DNA from: Sphaeramia orbicularis
Taxonomy: Eukaryota; Chordata; Actinopteri; Kurtiformes; Apogonidae
Assembly (NCBI RefSeq): GCF_902148855.1
Contig: NC_043969.1
Location: forward strand, 30,385,853 to 30,449,852
Direction of reading: 5' to 3'
DNA length: 64,000 nucleotides
Numbering within the stretch: position 1 is the stretch's first letter; every line of letters begins with the position of its first letter. This document shows, one piece after another, positions 1 through 11,096 of the stretch. The position numbers and the translations under genes are program-made. The notes under the pieces were generated by a model. The model was not told the DNA's origin. It made no database searches and saw nothing but the letters and a program-made list of their open reading frames with translations.

Positions 1-545
1 TGTACCAAAAACGTACTGAACCAAAACTTTGATGTATCATTACACCCCTGAAACCCCCCCGGCCTGTTCGATGGCCACGTCTGGCCCATGTACCTGAAAC
101 ACAAGACTGTGTGTCAAATTATAGCTATACATGGCCCTGCTATATCTGTAAAGCTGATGAACCCTATTAGCAACATATTGACCAAAAACGTGTATAAGTA
201 GTTTTCGGCATAAATATGTTTCCATAATGTTTAATTGCATTTAAACTTGAATCATTGTGTTTCCATTGCCATAAACTTGGTCCTTCATTCAGTCCCTCCA
301 GGATTTCACGAGATTTTTTTTTTGTATTGTTGCAGCCTAAAATGCCTGATTTTGTGGCAGCTTTTCCAAAAAATTGTGGTGAAAGTTGCAATGATTTGAG
401 GCTTCTTTTATTAAAGTCACAGGGACATGGGCATTTGCAAATTACCTAGAACAGTCTTTTTTGAGTTTTTAGCCTTAAAAAGCACCAGGAAGCAATGATT
501 TTAAACAAAACAGGCTTTTTTTCATTCATTCATTTATTTGTTTTG
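1..545. other. AT-rich non-coding stretch, possible repeat flank
   Basis: No convincing gene. The part from about 290 to 450 reads like an old interspersed repeat leading into the minisatellite that follows, and 1719-1800 may be its continuation on the far side. I cannot name the family. Confidence 0.3.
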
Positions 546-547
546 AG

Positions 548-1718
548 CAGCCAATGAGAGTGGAGCATCACAGAACACCAGCCAATCAAAGCGGAGCGTC
601 ACAGAACATCAGCCAGTGAGAGCACAGCGTCACAGAACATCAGCCAATGAGAGCGCAGCATCACAGAACGCCAGCCAATGAGAGCGCAGTATCACAGAAC
701 ATCAACCAATGAGAGTGGAGCGTTACAGAACTCTAGCCAATAAGAGCGTAGCGTCACAGAACATCAGCCAATGAGAGTGGAGCGTCACAGAACGTCAGCC
801 AATGAGAGCGCAGCGTCACAGAACGCCAGCCAATGAGAGCGCAACATCACAGAATCCAAGCCAATGAGAGCGTAGCATCACAGAACATCAGCCAATAAGA
901 GCGCAGCGTCACAGAATGTCAGCCAATGAGAACGCAGTGTCACAGAACGTCAGCCAATGAGAGCGCAGCATCACAGAACATCAACTAATCAGAGTGCAGC
1001 ATCACAGAACATCAGCCAATGAGAGCACAGCATCACGGAACGCCAGCCAATCAGAGTGGAGCGTCACAGAACATCAGCCAATGAGAGCGCAGCGACATAG
1101 AACATCAGCCAATGAGAGGGCACCGTCACAGAACACCAGCCAACAACAGCATAGCGTCACAGAACGCCAGCCAATCAGAGCGGAGCGTCACAGAACGCCA
1201 GCCAATGAGTGCACAGCGTCACAGAACGCCGGCCAATGAGAAGGCAGCGTCACAGAACGCCAGCCAATGAGACCGCAGCATCATGGAACGCCGGCCAATG
1301 AGAGCGCAGCGTCACGGAACGTCGGCCAACGAGAGCACAGCGTCACAACGCCAGCCAATAAGAGCACAGCGTCATGGAACATCAGCCAATCAGAGCAGAG
1401 CGTCACAGAACGTCAGCCAATGAGAGCGCAGCGTCACAGAATGTCAGCCAATGAGAGCACAGCGTCACAGAACGTCAGCCAATCAGAGCAGAGCATCACA
1501 GAATGTCAGCCAATGAGAGCACAGCGTCACAGAACATCAGCCAATGAGAGCACAGCATCACGGAATGCCAGCCAATGAGAGTGCAGTGTCACAGAATGTC
1601 AGCCAATGAGAGTGCAGCATCACGGAACACCAGCCAATGAGAGCGCAGTGTCACAGAACATCAACTAATGAGAGCGCAGCGTCACAGAACGCCAGCCAGT
1701 GAGAGCATAGGGTCACAC
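548..1718. repeat. 31-bp minisatellite, about 38 units, with CCAAT motif
   Basis: A 31-bp unit of the form CAGCCAATGAGAGCGCAGCG followed by TCACAGAACAT repeats about 38 times with scattered substitutions. The unit length is not a multiple of three, so open frames across it arise from the repeat and are not genes. About 33 units keep CCAAT in the context CAGCCAATGAG, a good match to the NF-Y consensus, and most keep a downstream CGTCA or near match, a CRE half-site. Spacing is close to three DNA turns. Confidence 0.95.
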
Positions 1719-2317
1719 AACCTGAGAGCCTGATCCTTAGTTTTTCTTTCCTGTTGTGCTGTTACACAGTTATAGCAAACATGTTTTGTAATAAATAGCT
1801 TATATATACAAATGCAATGTAGAACAACATCACTTTCATCCAAATACATGCAGTACGTTTTACATGGGAAGAGGGTTTCTATTCAGGGAGTCAGCCATCT
1901 TTTTGCAGTAGTTCTGGATGGAATTCCTCCTCATTTTTCTCCTTTACAGCAAGTGGCTTCCATCATTAGGGCCCATTACCATCATCAGCTCTGCATGTCT
2001 GATTGTGGATCGCGATTACAGACCCCTTATCAAAGTTCAGAAATGACAAGTCAGTGATAAAACTCTGCTTTATATTTACCAAAAGGCTCTACTATGCTCT
2101 TGATCACCTCAAAGTTTTCTATATTGAAGCAACTTCCTGCTGGATTTAGTTTTGTTTTTAATCGTCATCTTGCTCGTATGTGTTTGTTGCATTTATCCAG
2201 TCACTTCATCAGCTCAATTACCAGTGGTTTATTTTTAGGGATTCAGTTACTTCATCCTGTTTTGTTATTGTGCAGAACTTTGCAGTCTTGTTTTGGAAAA
2301 CAATTGTATCACGGTAC
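1719..2317. other. intergenic, nothing recognised
   Basis: Short open frames at about 1812-2057 and 2094-2372 resemble no family I know and show no splice or codon signature. Probably non-coding. Confidence 0.4.
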
Positions 2318-2440
2318 TTTGAACCAATACAGGGAATTGTATGCCCTTGGCAGCAGGTGTGATGTTTCATAACACTATTAAAGTCATTTCAAGAGCAATT
2401 ATACATGAGGTTGCATAAGGGATTGCATAGGGATTTGTTT
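2318..2440. promoter_or_regulatory. conserved non-coding element, copy A
   Basis: One of three similar non-coding blocks in the window (see 9940-10055 and 59945-60070). Shared landmarks, in order, are ACAGGGA, an E-box-like CAGGTGTG, ATTAAAGT(A/C)ATTTCA, GAGCAATTA, then (shared with copy C) TTGCATAAGG or TGCATAAGG. The TAAT/ATTA cores suit homeodomain factors. It lies about 0.8 kb beyond the 3' end of the first receptor gene. An enhancer role is inference; a dispersed repeat is the main alternative. Confidence 0.5.
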
Positions 2441-3159
2441 GTATTGAAAAATAAATGAATTTTTTTTTTTTACTTTGAATTGAAGCTACATAATTTTTAT
2501 GGTAAAATATTATTTACCCACTTCTGCAAAAACTGCTTTTCAGCCAAATCATCAAAAATACAAAGTGTTTTTTACTCCTGTATGTTATTTAAGTGTCTGT
2601 ATGGTCGTTGGACCATACAACTCCCCAACATCCCTGTTCTAGGAAAAGTAATGGGGTAAATATTGCTGGGACACAGAATTTTTTCTCAAAACTATAGACT
2701 AAGAAATTTTAGAAACCTGAACACAGATTTTGCACTGAGCTCCCTCCAGACTGCAGCTAGAAGGTCCATCAGTGAAGAAATAGACAAGTTTGAAGAAGTG
2801 CCAGAAGATTATTTAATAGTGTAATTGCTGAAGTTCGATGCAAGTTAGGGGAAACATGAGTGTGAGCAACAGTTAAGAATACATTAGCTTAATGAATTGT
2901 CAGCTGCTATAATAACAGTGGGTGCCAGATATTTAATTTATGTCACTAATCCTATCGTTGCATTGACAACTCTTGATTAAACGAATCTATGCAAGTCACC
3001 TTTGTCAAGCAATGACTTATTGTATGATATAATGTACACTGATAATATGAAAGTATTACTTTTTTTATTACTTGCTTTAAAAGTGTCTTTATAAGGAGCA
3101 AAATTTAAAAAAAAAACAGTCTCAGGGCAAATGTTACACAAAGAGAAAAACAGCAAAAG
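2441..3159. other. intergenic, AT-rich
   Basis: No gene seen. A perfect 9-bp stem with a 4-nt loop occurs at 2599-2620 (TGTATGGTC paired with GACCATACA). Nothing else stands out. Confidence 0.4.
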
Positions 3160-3165
3160 TTTATT
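3160..3165 (-). other. polyadenylation signal AATAAA of OlfC gene 1
   Basis: AATAAA on the minus strand about 75 nt past the stop codon of the receptor gene at 3239-7138. Confidence 0.55.
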
Positions 3166-3238
3166 GTAAGTTACTGGAAAGACCTGTCTCCAGAAAGAAT
3201 TATTAATATAAAAAATACCATAAAGTGTGCTGTGATAT

Positions 3239-6200
3239 CTACCTCCCCATCAGGTGTTTCTTAGTGTTTTTTTCAGGCCTCAAAAGAATATTGAAGCATT
3301 TAGGAGCAAAGATACAGAACAGTAAACCATAACTAGAGGCCAGGATTGCAAAAATTTCTACAGCAACCACATATTTCCCAGGAGAGCTAACATAAGCAGG
3401 GACAAAGGCCACCCAAACAGCACAAAATATCAGCATGCTGAAAGTGATCAGTTTGGCCTCATTGAAGTTGTCAGGGAGTTTCCTGGCAAGAAAAGCCAAG
3501 AGGAGGCAGGTGCAGGCCAGCAGACCGATGTAGCCCAGAACCAGAGAGAAGCCCACCACAGAGGCCATGGCACACTCCAGAGTGACCTTTAACCCTTGGA
3601 TACCCAAGTCACGGTGAAGTACTGGTGGACTGAGAGACAACCATATGATGCAGATGATGATCTAGAAGATAAGAAAACACATTTGAACTGAATGTTTTAA
3701 ATGAAACAGCATACATTACATAAAATTGAACAACCTAAATTATTTTCATCATTCCCTCGACAAATGGTTCTCACCTGTACACTGGTGAACAGGCAGACAC
3801 TTCCTCTCTGTAGACCTGGACCAAACCACTTCATCAAAGCTGCAGCACCAGGACGAGCTGAGCGGAAAGCTGCCAGAACCACCATGGTCTTCACCAGAAG
3901 ACAGGAAACACAAAGGGCAAAGCTGATCCCAAAGGCTGCCTGCTGGAACCGACAAGACCAGACTGATGGACGACCAATGAACACCAGAGAACACAGGAAG
4001 CAGAGCTTCAGCGACAGAAGAAGAAGGAAACTCAGCTCTGAGTTGTTGGCTCGAACCTTGAAATGAAAATAATTAACAAATTTGACGTATGTCAAACACA
4101 AGTTTTCATCATTATTCAAATACTGTTTCACTGTTGCAGATCAATCTCACCATAGGTGTTTGACGGTAGTAAAGGAAAACCACAAACACAGCTGTTGTCA
4201 CTATGACACCAGACACAGCGACTGTAGTCAGAGTAATGCCCAGTGTTTCATTAAAGGACAAGAAGTCTGTCTGACGACGTATACAGACAGTTCGCTCAGT
4301 ATTGGACCAAAACTCAGATGGACAGCGTTCACAGTGGAGGGAGCCTTGGAGAAGAAAAAGAAGCATGAAATTTGCAGTTGAATTCTTATTGTACACTATT
4401 TTAGTTTCCTCACCTGTTATATTACTAATTTCTCCTTCTCCGCATGGAATACAGTCAAAGCAGCAAACAGGTTCTCCTTTCCTGTTGGCCTTTCGGGTAC
4501 CTGGGGGACAGCTCTTACTGCACACTGACACAGGAACCTGGAAATTAAAAGGAATTTTATTGTTATGTTTACATCTGATGGCCTGAAAAATTCAACAGTA
4601 AGCATGTCACTAGCCCTTTCTAATTTAACACCTCATTGGATCCTGTGTTCCACTGGATAACTGACTCATTTAGGTGGACATTAAACTCATCCACATGACC
4701 AACCAACACAAGTTTAAGTGAACCCTCAGGGGTTTTCTGCCAGTTGACAAGGTCATACTTTGGTGGAATATCAGCCCCTTGGAAATAGAACATTTCTCCA
4801 TGTGGTGTGGAGATATTCACTTTGTTCAAGAGCTGTAAAAGCTGAAATAATTTTATTATTATTTATTAGAATAAATACAAGAAATGTGAATAAATAGATT
4901 AATTTAAAAAAAAAAAAAGGTTTGAAAGGATGATCCAAATTAATTCTACCTCTCTGGGTTTGATGTGTTTTGCAGAGGAGCAGGTGGAGCTGTTGTTTGT
5001 AGGACTGTCTCTGTTTGGGCAGGAGAGAAGGCTGTGAAGGGCGTGAGCTGCTGCATAAACAGCAAGATACACATTATATGTTTCTCTCAACTGAGATGTG
5101 TCAGTAAAGACATTCTGAACCTCCTCCAGGGACTCTGTTCCATTACAAGGCGGAAGTGAAACTTTTTTAACAGACTTATTAGCAGGAGATGGAGAAGAGG
5201 GATATGACGAGAGAGGTGTTTGATGGGATTGTGTAGCTTCAGGACTACATCCAAACTCTTTTTCCCATAATTCTCTTATCAACTCATCATCTGGACGATC
5301 ATATGGGTGTAAACGTCTGAGATAGTTTTCAAATCCAGGGATTGTTGAACTGCGAATGGCCACACCAACAACACCACTTGAAAACTTGGAGACAGCAAGA
5401 TTTTGCATAAGTTCATCACTGGTGCTCCAGGCCTCACTGGCCAGAAACTGTCTGTCAGTCACCTGTAATGAGAGGACACTAACGTACATTACACCATGTA
5501 ACACAACTAGTATTTTCTTTGGTAAGAAATATTTGTGTAGTCATAAATGCAAGTAGTTATTCAGATTTAAAGTTTTCACTTACATTTAGATTCAACAATT
5601 CTAGAAATACTTGGGTTGCATGTGTATACCAACAAAACATCAGTATCACTCTTGCAGTTGAATCTTGAATTGTAATTGCTGCTTTTTTGGCATCATTCAC
5701 AATTGTTTCCCAGGTGACAGTCTTAACAAATCCTACACAGACCCCCTTTCCCTCAGTCTCCTTCTGAAACACCTGAAATGTTTAGATTTGAATGTTACAT
5801 ATATGTTGACAGCGTGTTGAAAATGTTCTCTTAAAGGTAACATATGCATAAACAACACCTGTAAAGCCAAACGACCATAATCGTTGTTAACTATCACTGC
5901 TCCGACCCAGGCCCATTTGAAGCGTATAGCCAGCTGTGCAATGGCTCGAGCTTGGTAAACATCACTGGGGATTGTTCTAAAAAAATTTGGAAACTTCTGC
6001 CTATCACTGAGACAAGGGCAGCTCGCCAAGTAGCTTACCTGAAAAAAAAAAAAAAAACATATATAAATATGAGTGGGTGTTTAAAAGGGTTCATGAATGG
6101 CTTATATGTATATATGTATTGTTTTCATCAAACTCACAAGTGGAACAGAGTGGGGGCCTAAACTTCTCGACAATATTATTCCTGTTGTTGATGAAGACGG

Positions 6201-7138
6201 GCCAATGAGCAAAGGAACAGACTGACCACCTGATTATAACATTAAAATATGCAGAAAAATGAAAAAATATGTGGTTTTCATGTCATTTATCATTTTCCAC
6301 ATTTTGTCAAATCTTACCATACCTGTTTTCCCTTCAGTTTGTTCATTAACTGCAGAGTGAGGAGAAGAGACAGTTGAGATACAGCTGTGTGCGTCTCCTC
6401 CAACCAATGATAGAGCTGCTTTCAGAACCCAGGGGTATCGGCCACAGCTATTCAGTATACGGTAACCCAGCTTCACTCCTTGCAGCAGGGAGCTGTTATG
6501 ATTTACCTCTTCCACCGCATATGCCATTGCATAGATTGATTTTAATATATTTGTGTTAAAACTGAAGATAAGAGAGAAAGATGTAAACAGATTTTCCAAA
6601 AAATTATAATGTCAACCAGTTACAAATTAAAATACTTAGGACTATTTCAATACCAAATCGCTACTGTTATATGTTCAGACATAAATGTAGACTTCATATT
6701 GCTCATACAATTATGAATCAGATTATTATAGTTGGCTATAAATGAATGGATATTTAATTACTGTGTCTATATTACATTTCTACCTGATTTTCTGCATTTC
6801 AGAAAATGTAGCAGCATAACACAAAATAAAGCTACACATGGACACAAAAATGTATACTCTTTGAAAATTGTGATTTAGTTTTACCCATTGCATGGTTCAA
6901 AATATGGCTCCGCAGTAAAGTCGTGTTCTGTAAATGACGGCTTGTGATAGAGATTAAAGAGGCCTCCAATTATCACATCACCATCCAGAGAGAGACCCTT
7001 GTTGCTATGTGCATCCCACCGAAAACACACTGATGCCTGAACCCCCTCCAGTCCTATCTGTCTGCTCAATACAGTGAGAAGCAGCAGAGGGAAGGATGAG
7101 GAGGACCATCGAGTCAAGAACCAGAGAAAACAAGTCAT
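3239..7138 (-). CDS. OlfC (V2R-like) class C olfactory receptor, gene 1, 11 exons, intact
   Basis: Class C GPCR of the fish V2R-like family, expected on microvillous olfactory neurons for amino-acid-type odorants. Coding exons 5'-3': 7138-6885, 6561-6323, 6229-6138, 6038-5859, 5772-5584, 5462-4950, 4841-4632, 4537-4414, 4344-4151, 4056-3775, 3661-3239. All introns are GT-AG and the sum is 2700 nt, giving 899 residues. Residues 1-25 look like a signal peptide ([10 protein letters not shown]). The Venus-flytrap domain runs to about 550, the nine-cysteine linker lies at 560-615, and the seven helices at about 630-885 end in a short [13 protein letters not shown] tail. Helix 1 is in exon 9, helices 2 to mid-4 in exon 10, the rest in exon 11. 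Ser of GPSSS, Asp of TIPSD and Tyr of NDYG match family-C amino-acid contacts. I used the ATG shared by all paralogs; an ATG seven codons upstream lies before a likely splice acceptor. Confidence 0.93.
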
Positions 7139-7436
7139 GGATGTAGCTGATCTGGACATTGAACATAAACGTAACTACCTCACAGACAACATTCAACAGT
7201 TTGCCAGAGACAAACCCTGTAAACACACAATAACCTCTGCAAATCAAATGGAGCATCTCATCAGCTACCCAGTAAGAGAAAGTGTATATAAACAAAAATA
7301 CTATTTTGTTAAAATGGTTTTATCATAAAGCTATTTTTAATTTCAATGATTTTAATCTGTCATATCTTTTTGTTTATCTATACATGACTCAGTCTTCAAC
7401 TCCCTACATTCTGCAGAAGGTGCAAGTAGATGTGAG

Positions 7437-7449
7437 TTTTTATAAAAGG
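7437..7449 (-). promoter_or_regulatory. TATA box of OlfC gene 1
   Basis: CCTTTTATAAAAA on the minus strand about 300 bp upstream of the start codon. The same TATA block recurs upstream of the other receptor copies in the array. A conserved CCTCTCTAGAGTGA-type block follows just upstream (about 7462-7480). Confidence 0.5.
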
Positions 7450-7502
7450 TGTTTACAAGAACTCCTCTCTAGAGTGACAGCATGGAAAACATGTAGGGTA
7501 CA

Positions 7503-7544
7503 GTGATGTGTGTTTGTGTGCATGTGTGTGCCTGTGTGCGTGTG

Positions 7545-7582
<38 letters not shown>
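7503..7582. repeat. (GT)n microsatellite
   Basis: Interrupted then pure GT repeat upstream of gene 1. Similar TG tracts lie at the equivalent place upstream of genes 3 and 4 and the ghost copy. Confidence 0.95.
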
Positions 7583-7584
<2 letters not shown>

Positions 7585-7854
7585 GTTAAGTTCCTCCCTT
7601 TTCATACATATTATCATTGATACAAGTCACTAGGTCAGCGATTTGTCACACACATGAAAAGTTTGAAGCGGATGCAGAAAATGAACCCTTCAGTTTTTAA
7701 TAAAATTCACCTCAAAAGTTCAGTTTCCCCCAGTATCAGTGCTTGTGATGGATATTTAACAAAAGAGTAGTGTAGAGGACCATTTATTTTGGCAAATCTC
7801 AGTTTATATAGCTTAACAAAATTTCTGTTTGACTTTTAGCTGCTGAAATCAGAC

Positions 7855-8860
7855 CAGTTCATCTGAATAAATGTTTCTGTCAAATTTGAAGAAAGGACCA
7901 GGACTGCCATGAATTCAGCTCCATCCATCTTCTCATCAACTCTGCTCAGCTTCCCTGTTCCTGCTAAAGAGGACAATGCTGCCACCATCACGCTTCACAG
8001 TGGGGATGGTATGTCCAGGTGGATGTGCAGTGTGAGGTTTTCACCACACATAGTACTTTGCCTGAAGGCCAAAAAGTAAAATTTTGGTCTCATCTAACCA
8101 GAGCGCCGTCTTCCATAGGTTTGCTGTGTTCCCTTCATGGCTTGTGGCCAACTGGCTTTCTTTATGCCACACTTCCATAAAAGCCAGATTTGTGGAGGGC
8201 ACAAGTAATATTTTTCCCATGGACAGGTTCTCCCACCTGATCTGTGGATCCCTGCATCTCGTCCAGAGTTACCACGGGCCTTTGGCTGCTTCTCTGATTA
8301 ATGCTCTCCTTGTCCAGCCGGTCAGTTTAGATGGATGGCCATGTCTTGCTAGGTTTGCAGTTGCTCCATACACTTTCTATAGTTTCAGATGATGGATTGA
8401 ACAGTGTTCTGTGAGATGTTCAAAGCATGGGATATGTGTTTTACAGCCTGACCTTGCAGTAAATTTCCTTGTGCCTTTATCCCTGACCTGTCTGGTGTGC
8501 TCTTTAGTCTTCATGATGCTGTTTGTTCAGAGGTACAAACTTCTGAGGCCTTCACACACAGGCAGACTCTGTTTATTATAAAGGTGTCTTCTGAAGGCAG
8601 CACTGGATTTTATTTAAGGGTATCAAAGTAAAGGGGAGTGAATACATATGCACACTTAGATTTTTATTTGCAAAAAACAATAAAATAAATTACTTGAACA
8701 CCATGTATCATTTTCCTTCCACTTCACAATTATGTGCGTCTTTGCGTTGGTCTATCACATAGAATACCATTAAAATAAATGTATGTTTGTGGTTGTAATA
8801 CAACAAAATGTGGAAAACTTGAAGGGGGATGAATATTTTTGCAAGGCACTGTATTGCTGT
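7855..8860 (-). mobile_element. degenerate Tc1-like DNA transposon
   Basis: The right end is a typical fish Tc1 terminus (TTGCAAGGCACTGTA at about 8843-8857). On the minus strand from about 8515 a decayed transposase begins MKTKEHTRQVRDKG and is broken within about 40 codons by stops and a frame change. Further pieces include an INQRSSQRPVV-like segment. The left inverted repeat is not visible, so the copy is probably truncated. Confidence 0.8.
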
Positions 8861-9939
8861 TTGGTCTTTAAACGGTCAGTGGTTGTGTATCAGCTTTATA
8901 TTTCTGCTACTAAAGCTCACTCTTTTTTCACTACCTGCAGTCCAATAGTGGGCCTAAGAGTGTCATCTAGAGTAAAAAAGAAAGAAAGAAAAAAGAATAG
9001 AATAGAATAGAATAAATTTACTTAATTTTTTTTAAATAGCAAATTTTGTTATTTTAATGTCTAAATCTTCCATAGACTTAATGTAAACTCTGAGAAAGAA
9101 AAAAGAACATATTAGAAACCATCATTTAAATGTCCACTTATGTTTAAATACCACTATGCAGCAAAAGCAACAAACATGTCAAACATAATACAAGTGTTGC
9201 TATTACCTAGATAACATTACTTCAGATGTAGTGTCACATTGTGGATCAGATTTTGATATGAAAAAGATATGTGGGAGACAACCCTGTACCAACAAAACCC
9301 CCAAAGCATGTGGTGAGCAAATATGAAACTAAAATGATTTAGATTGATATTTGATTGTAGTTCAGCTCACTTGGCTAATGCCCTGCCTTTGCACAAAGGT
9401 TCTTAAAAACCAGTGCACTGTCTAATCCTGCTGACAGATGGATGGAAAAACCAACAGACAGATGAATTGGAAGTAATCACAAAACTGCCTTGGAAGAGGT
9501 AATTGTGATAACAGCAAATGTTCATTAGGATAAAACAATACTGTGATGACATTGTACATAAAAAGTCAAAGTTCAGTTCGTTGGTAAAATAATTTTCTGC
9601 AAATTGTCATTATTCACTGACTTAATCTAAATTTATCACTGAAAATCACCAGCTGACGATAAGGTCCCACATTCCAGTTTACAAATTATAATACATTTTA
9701 TTACACTCCTTCAACATATTAGTTCACATAAACAAGGATGCAAACTACTACTGGCAGATACATACAGCTTTAAGGCAATAATTGTACTTATTCATTGAAT
9801 TTCTCAGTGTTATTATTATTTTTTTTGCACTTTGAAACAACACTTTTGAAAAACCCTTTCCAAATAAAGTTTTACTTAATGATATTTATTTCTCTCTGAC
9901 TGAACTTCATCATTAAAACCTAAAATAAACCTCTGACAC
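8861..9939. other. intergenic, AT-rich, nothing recognised
   Basis: Simple AAAG/AATAG runs at about 8977-9016. No gene seen on either strand. Confidence 0.4.
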
Positions 9940-10055
9940 CCTATGTTGAACCATTATGGGACTTGTATGCACTGAGCAACAGGTGTGCTCTTGGAGGATC
10001 TCTATTAAAGTAATTTCACAAGCAATTACACTCAATGTATTATTGATAATAATGT
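9940..10055. promoter_or_regulatory. conserved non-coding element, copy B
   Basis: Second copy of the element at 2318-2440 and 59945-60070. It keeps GAGCAACAGGTGTG, then ATTAAAGTAATTTCAC, then AGCAATTACA at similar spacing. It lies about 1 kb beyond the 3' end of receptor gene 2, between genes 1 and 2. Function is inferred. Confidence 0.5.
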
Positions 10056-10370
10056 ATAATTGAGCCTTTTCTCTTGTGCAAAAGAATTCCCGCCTGAGAT
10101 TTGTAGAACAAGGAGAGAGTTGTTGTTTACAGAAGAGCCAGTGTGATGTTGTAATTCTGTTATTAGATGTTACTTGAATCATACACCTCCTAAAAGACTG
10201 ATCCGTCACCTCATGTCAGGATGACTGATAGGTTGCAGATTAGAACTTTTATTCAGACAGAATTTTTTATCACCTTGTTCAAGGCCAATGTAATGTAATA
10301 AATACTGCTCCAACTGCACATTTAACAAGAAGCTTGAACTACAGGGAAAGAAATAAGCACAAGGGGATCA

Positions 10371-10500
10371 TCCATCCATCCATGAACTACTTAATCCTTG
10401 TGAGGGTCACGGGGGTGCAGAAGCCCATCACATCTACCTGAGGCAAAAGGTGGGCCAGACCCTGAACATGACACCAGTTCATCCGAAGGTTGACATATAC
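10371..10500 (+). repeat. degenerate teleost interspersed repeat (CATCCATCCAT type)
   Basis: Starts CATCCATCCATCCATGAACTAC and continues with the worn pattern of a common fish repeat (CCTTGTGAGGGTCACGGGGG, then ACACCAGTTCATC). A better-kept copy lies at 39222-39430. Confidence 0.6.
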
Positions 10501-10534
10501 AGTCAACCTTTCACAAGGGGGTTCATTTAACATA

Positions 10535-10554
10535 CTGCTGCCATCTAGTGGTCA
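10535..10554. promoter_or_regulatory. CTCF-like motif
   Basis: CTGCTGCCATCTAGTGGTCA; its reverse complement contains CCACTAGATGGCAG, close to the vertebrate CTCF core. The surrounding 3'-flank sequence is related to that around 38417. Binding is inferred. Confidence 0.5.
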
Positions 10555-10815
10555 TAGAGTGAAAATCTATGGTTTCCAAATGTCTTGTAGCAATGATATT
10601 TAGAAATTTCTCTCAATGATTTTATTTATATATTTATTAATTTTTTTTACATAATCACACATTGAAAAAAGTCAATTAAATCACAATAAATTAACTGGGA
10701 AATGTCCAAAGGTATTTGCACATCTATTTATGTCACACAGTACGAGGTGTTATTAAGCAATATAAATGAAATATTGTGCTTTACAAGAACATTTTACAAG
10801 GAAAGCTTTGTTTGA

Positions 10816-10821
10816 TTTATT
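10816..10821 (-). other. candidate polyadenylation signal of OlfC gene 2
   Basis: AATAAA on the minus strand about 280 nt past the gene 2 stop codon. I saw no closer perfect signal. Confidence 0.35.
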
Positions 10822-11096
10822 AACAACATATACTTAGTAAAACATGTACCAAAATACCAAAACACTGACATAAAATCCATCAGTCAATTCTATGAGGAGA
10901 CCTAAAATGTATTTATCCCTTTCTATGTAGCTGAGCTTTAAGATGAAATTCTTCAATGTAATCACAATAGAAGTGTTTGACTTATATGTACCACAGAAAA
11001 GTTTACTTCTATTTGTATTAAAGTATCTCACAAATAATATGCCTGGATTTTCTTCTTCTAACACAAACACAACCTAGCCACAGTTGAATGAATCAA

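Noticed and set aside
994-1578. Two open frames of 81 and 103 codons with SANESTASRN-like repeats
   Set aside because: They are read-through of the 31-bp minisatellite; the unit is not a multiple of three and no splice or start context supports a gene.
548-1718. CRISPR-like regular spacing
   Set aside because: There are no unique spacers between the repeats and the genome is eukaryotic; this is a head-to-tail minisatellite.
3701-4066. Plus-strand open frame of about 120 codons opposite the TM2-TM4 exon, recurring in every unit
   Set aside because: It is the complement of a well-supported receptor exon and recurs only because that exon is conserved.
7074-7328. Plus-strand frame opposite exon 1 of gene 1
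   Set aside because: Shadow of the receptor exon and its leader intron; no independent evidence.
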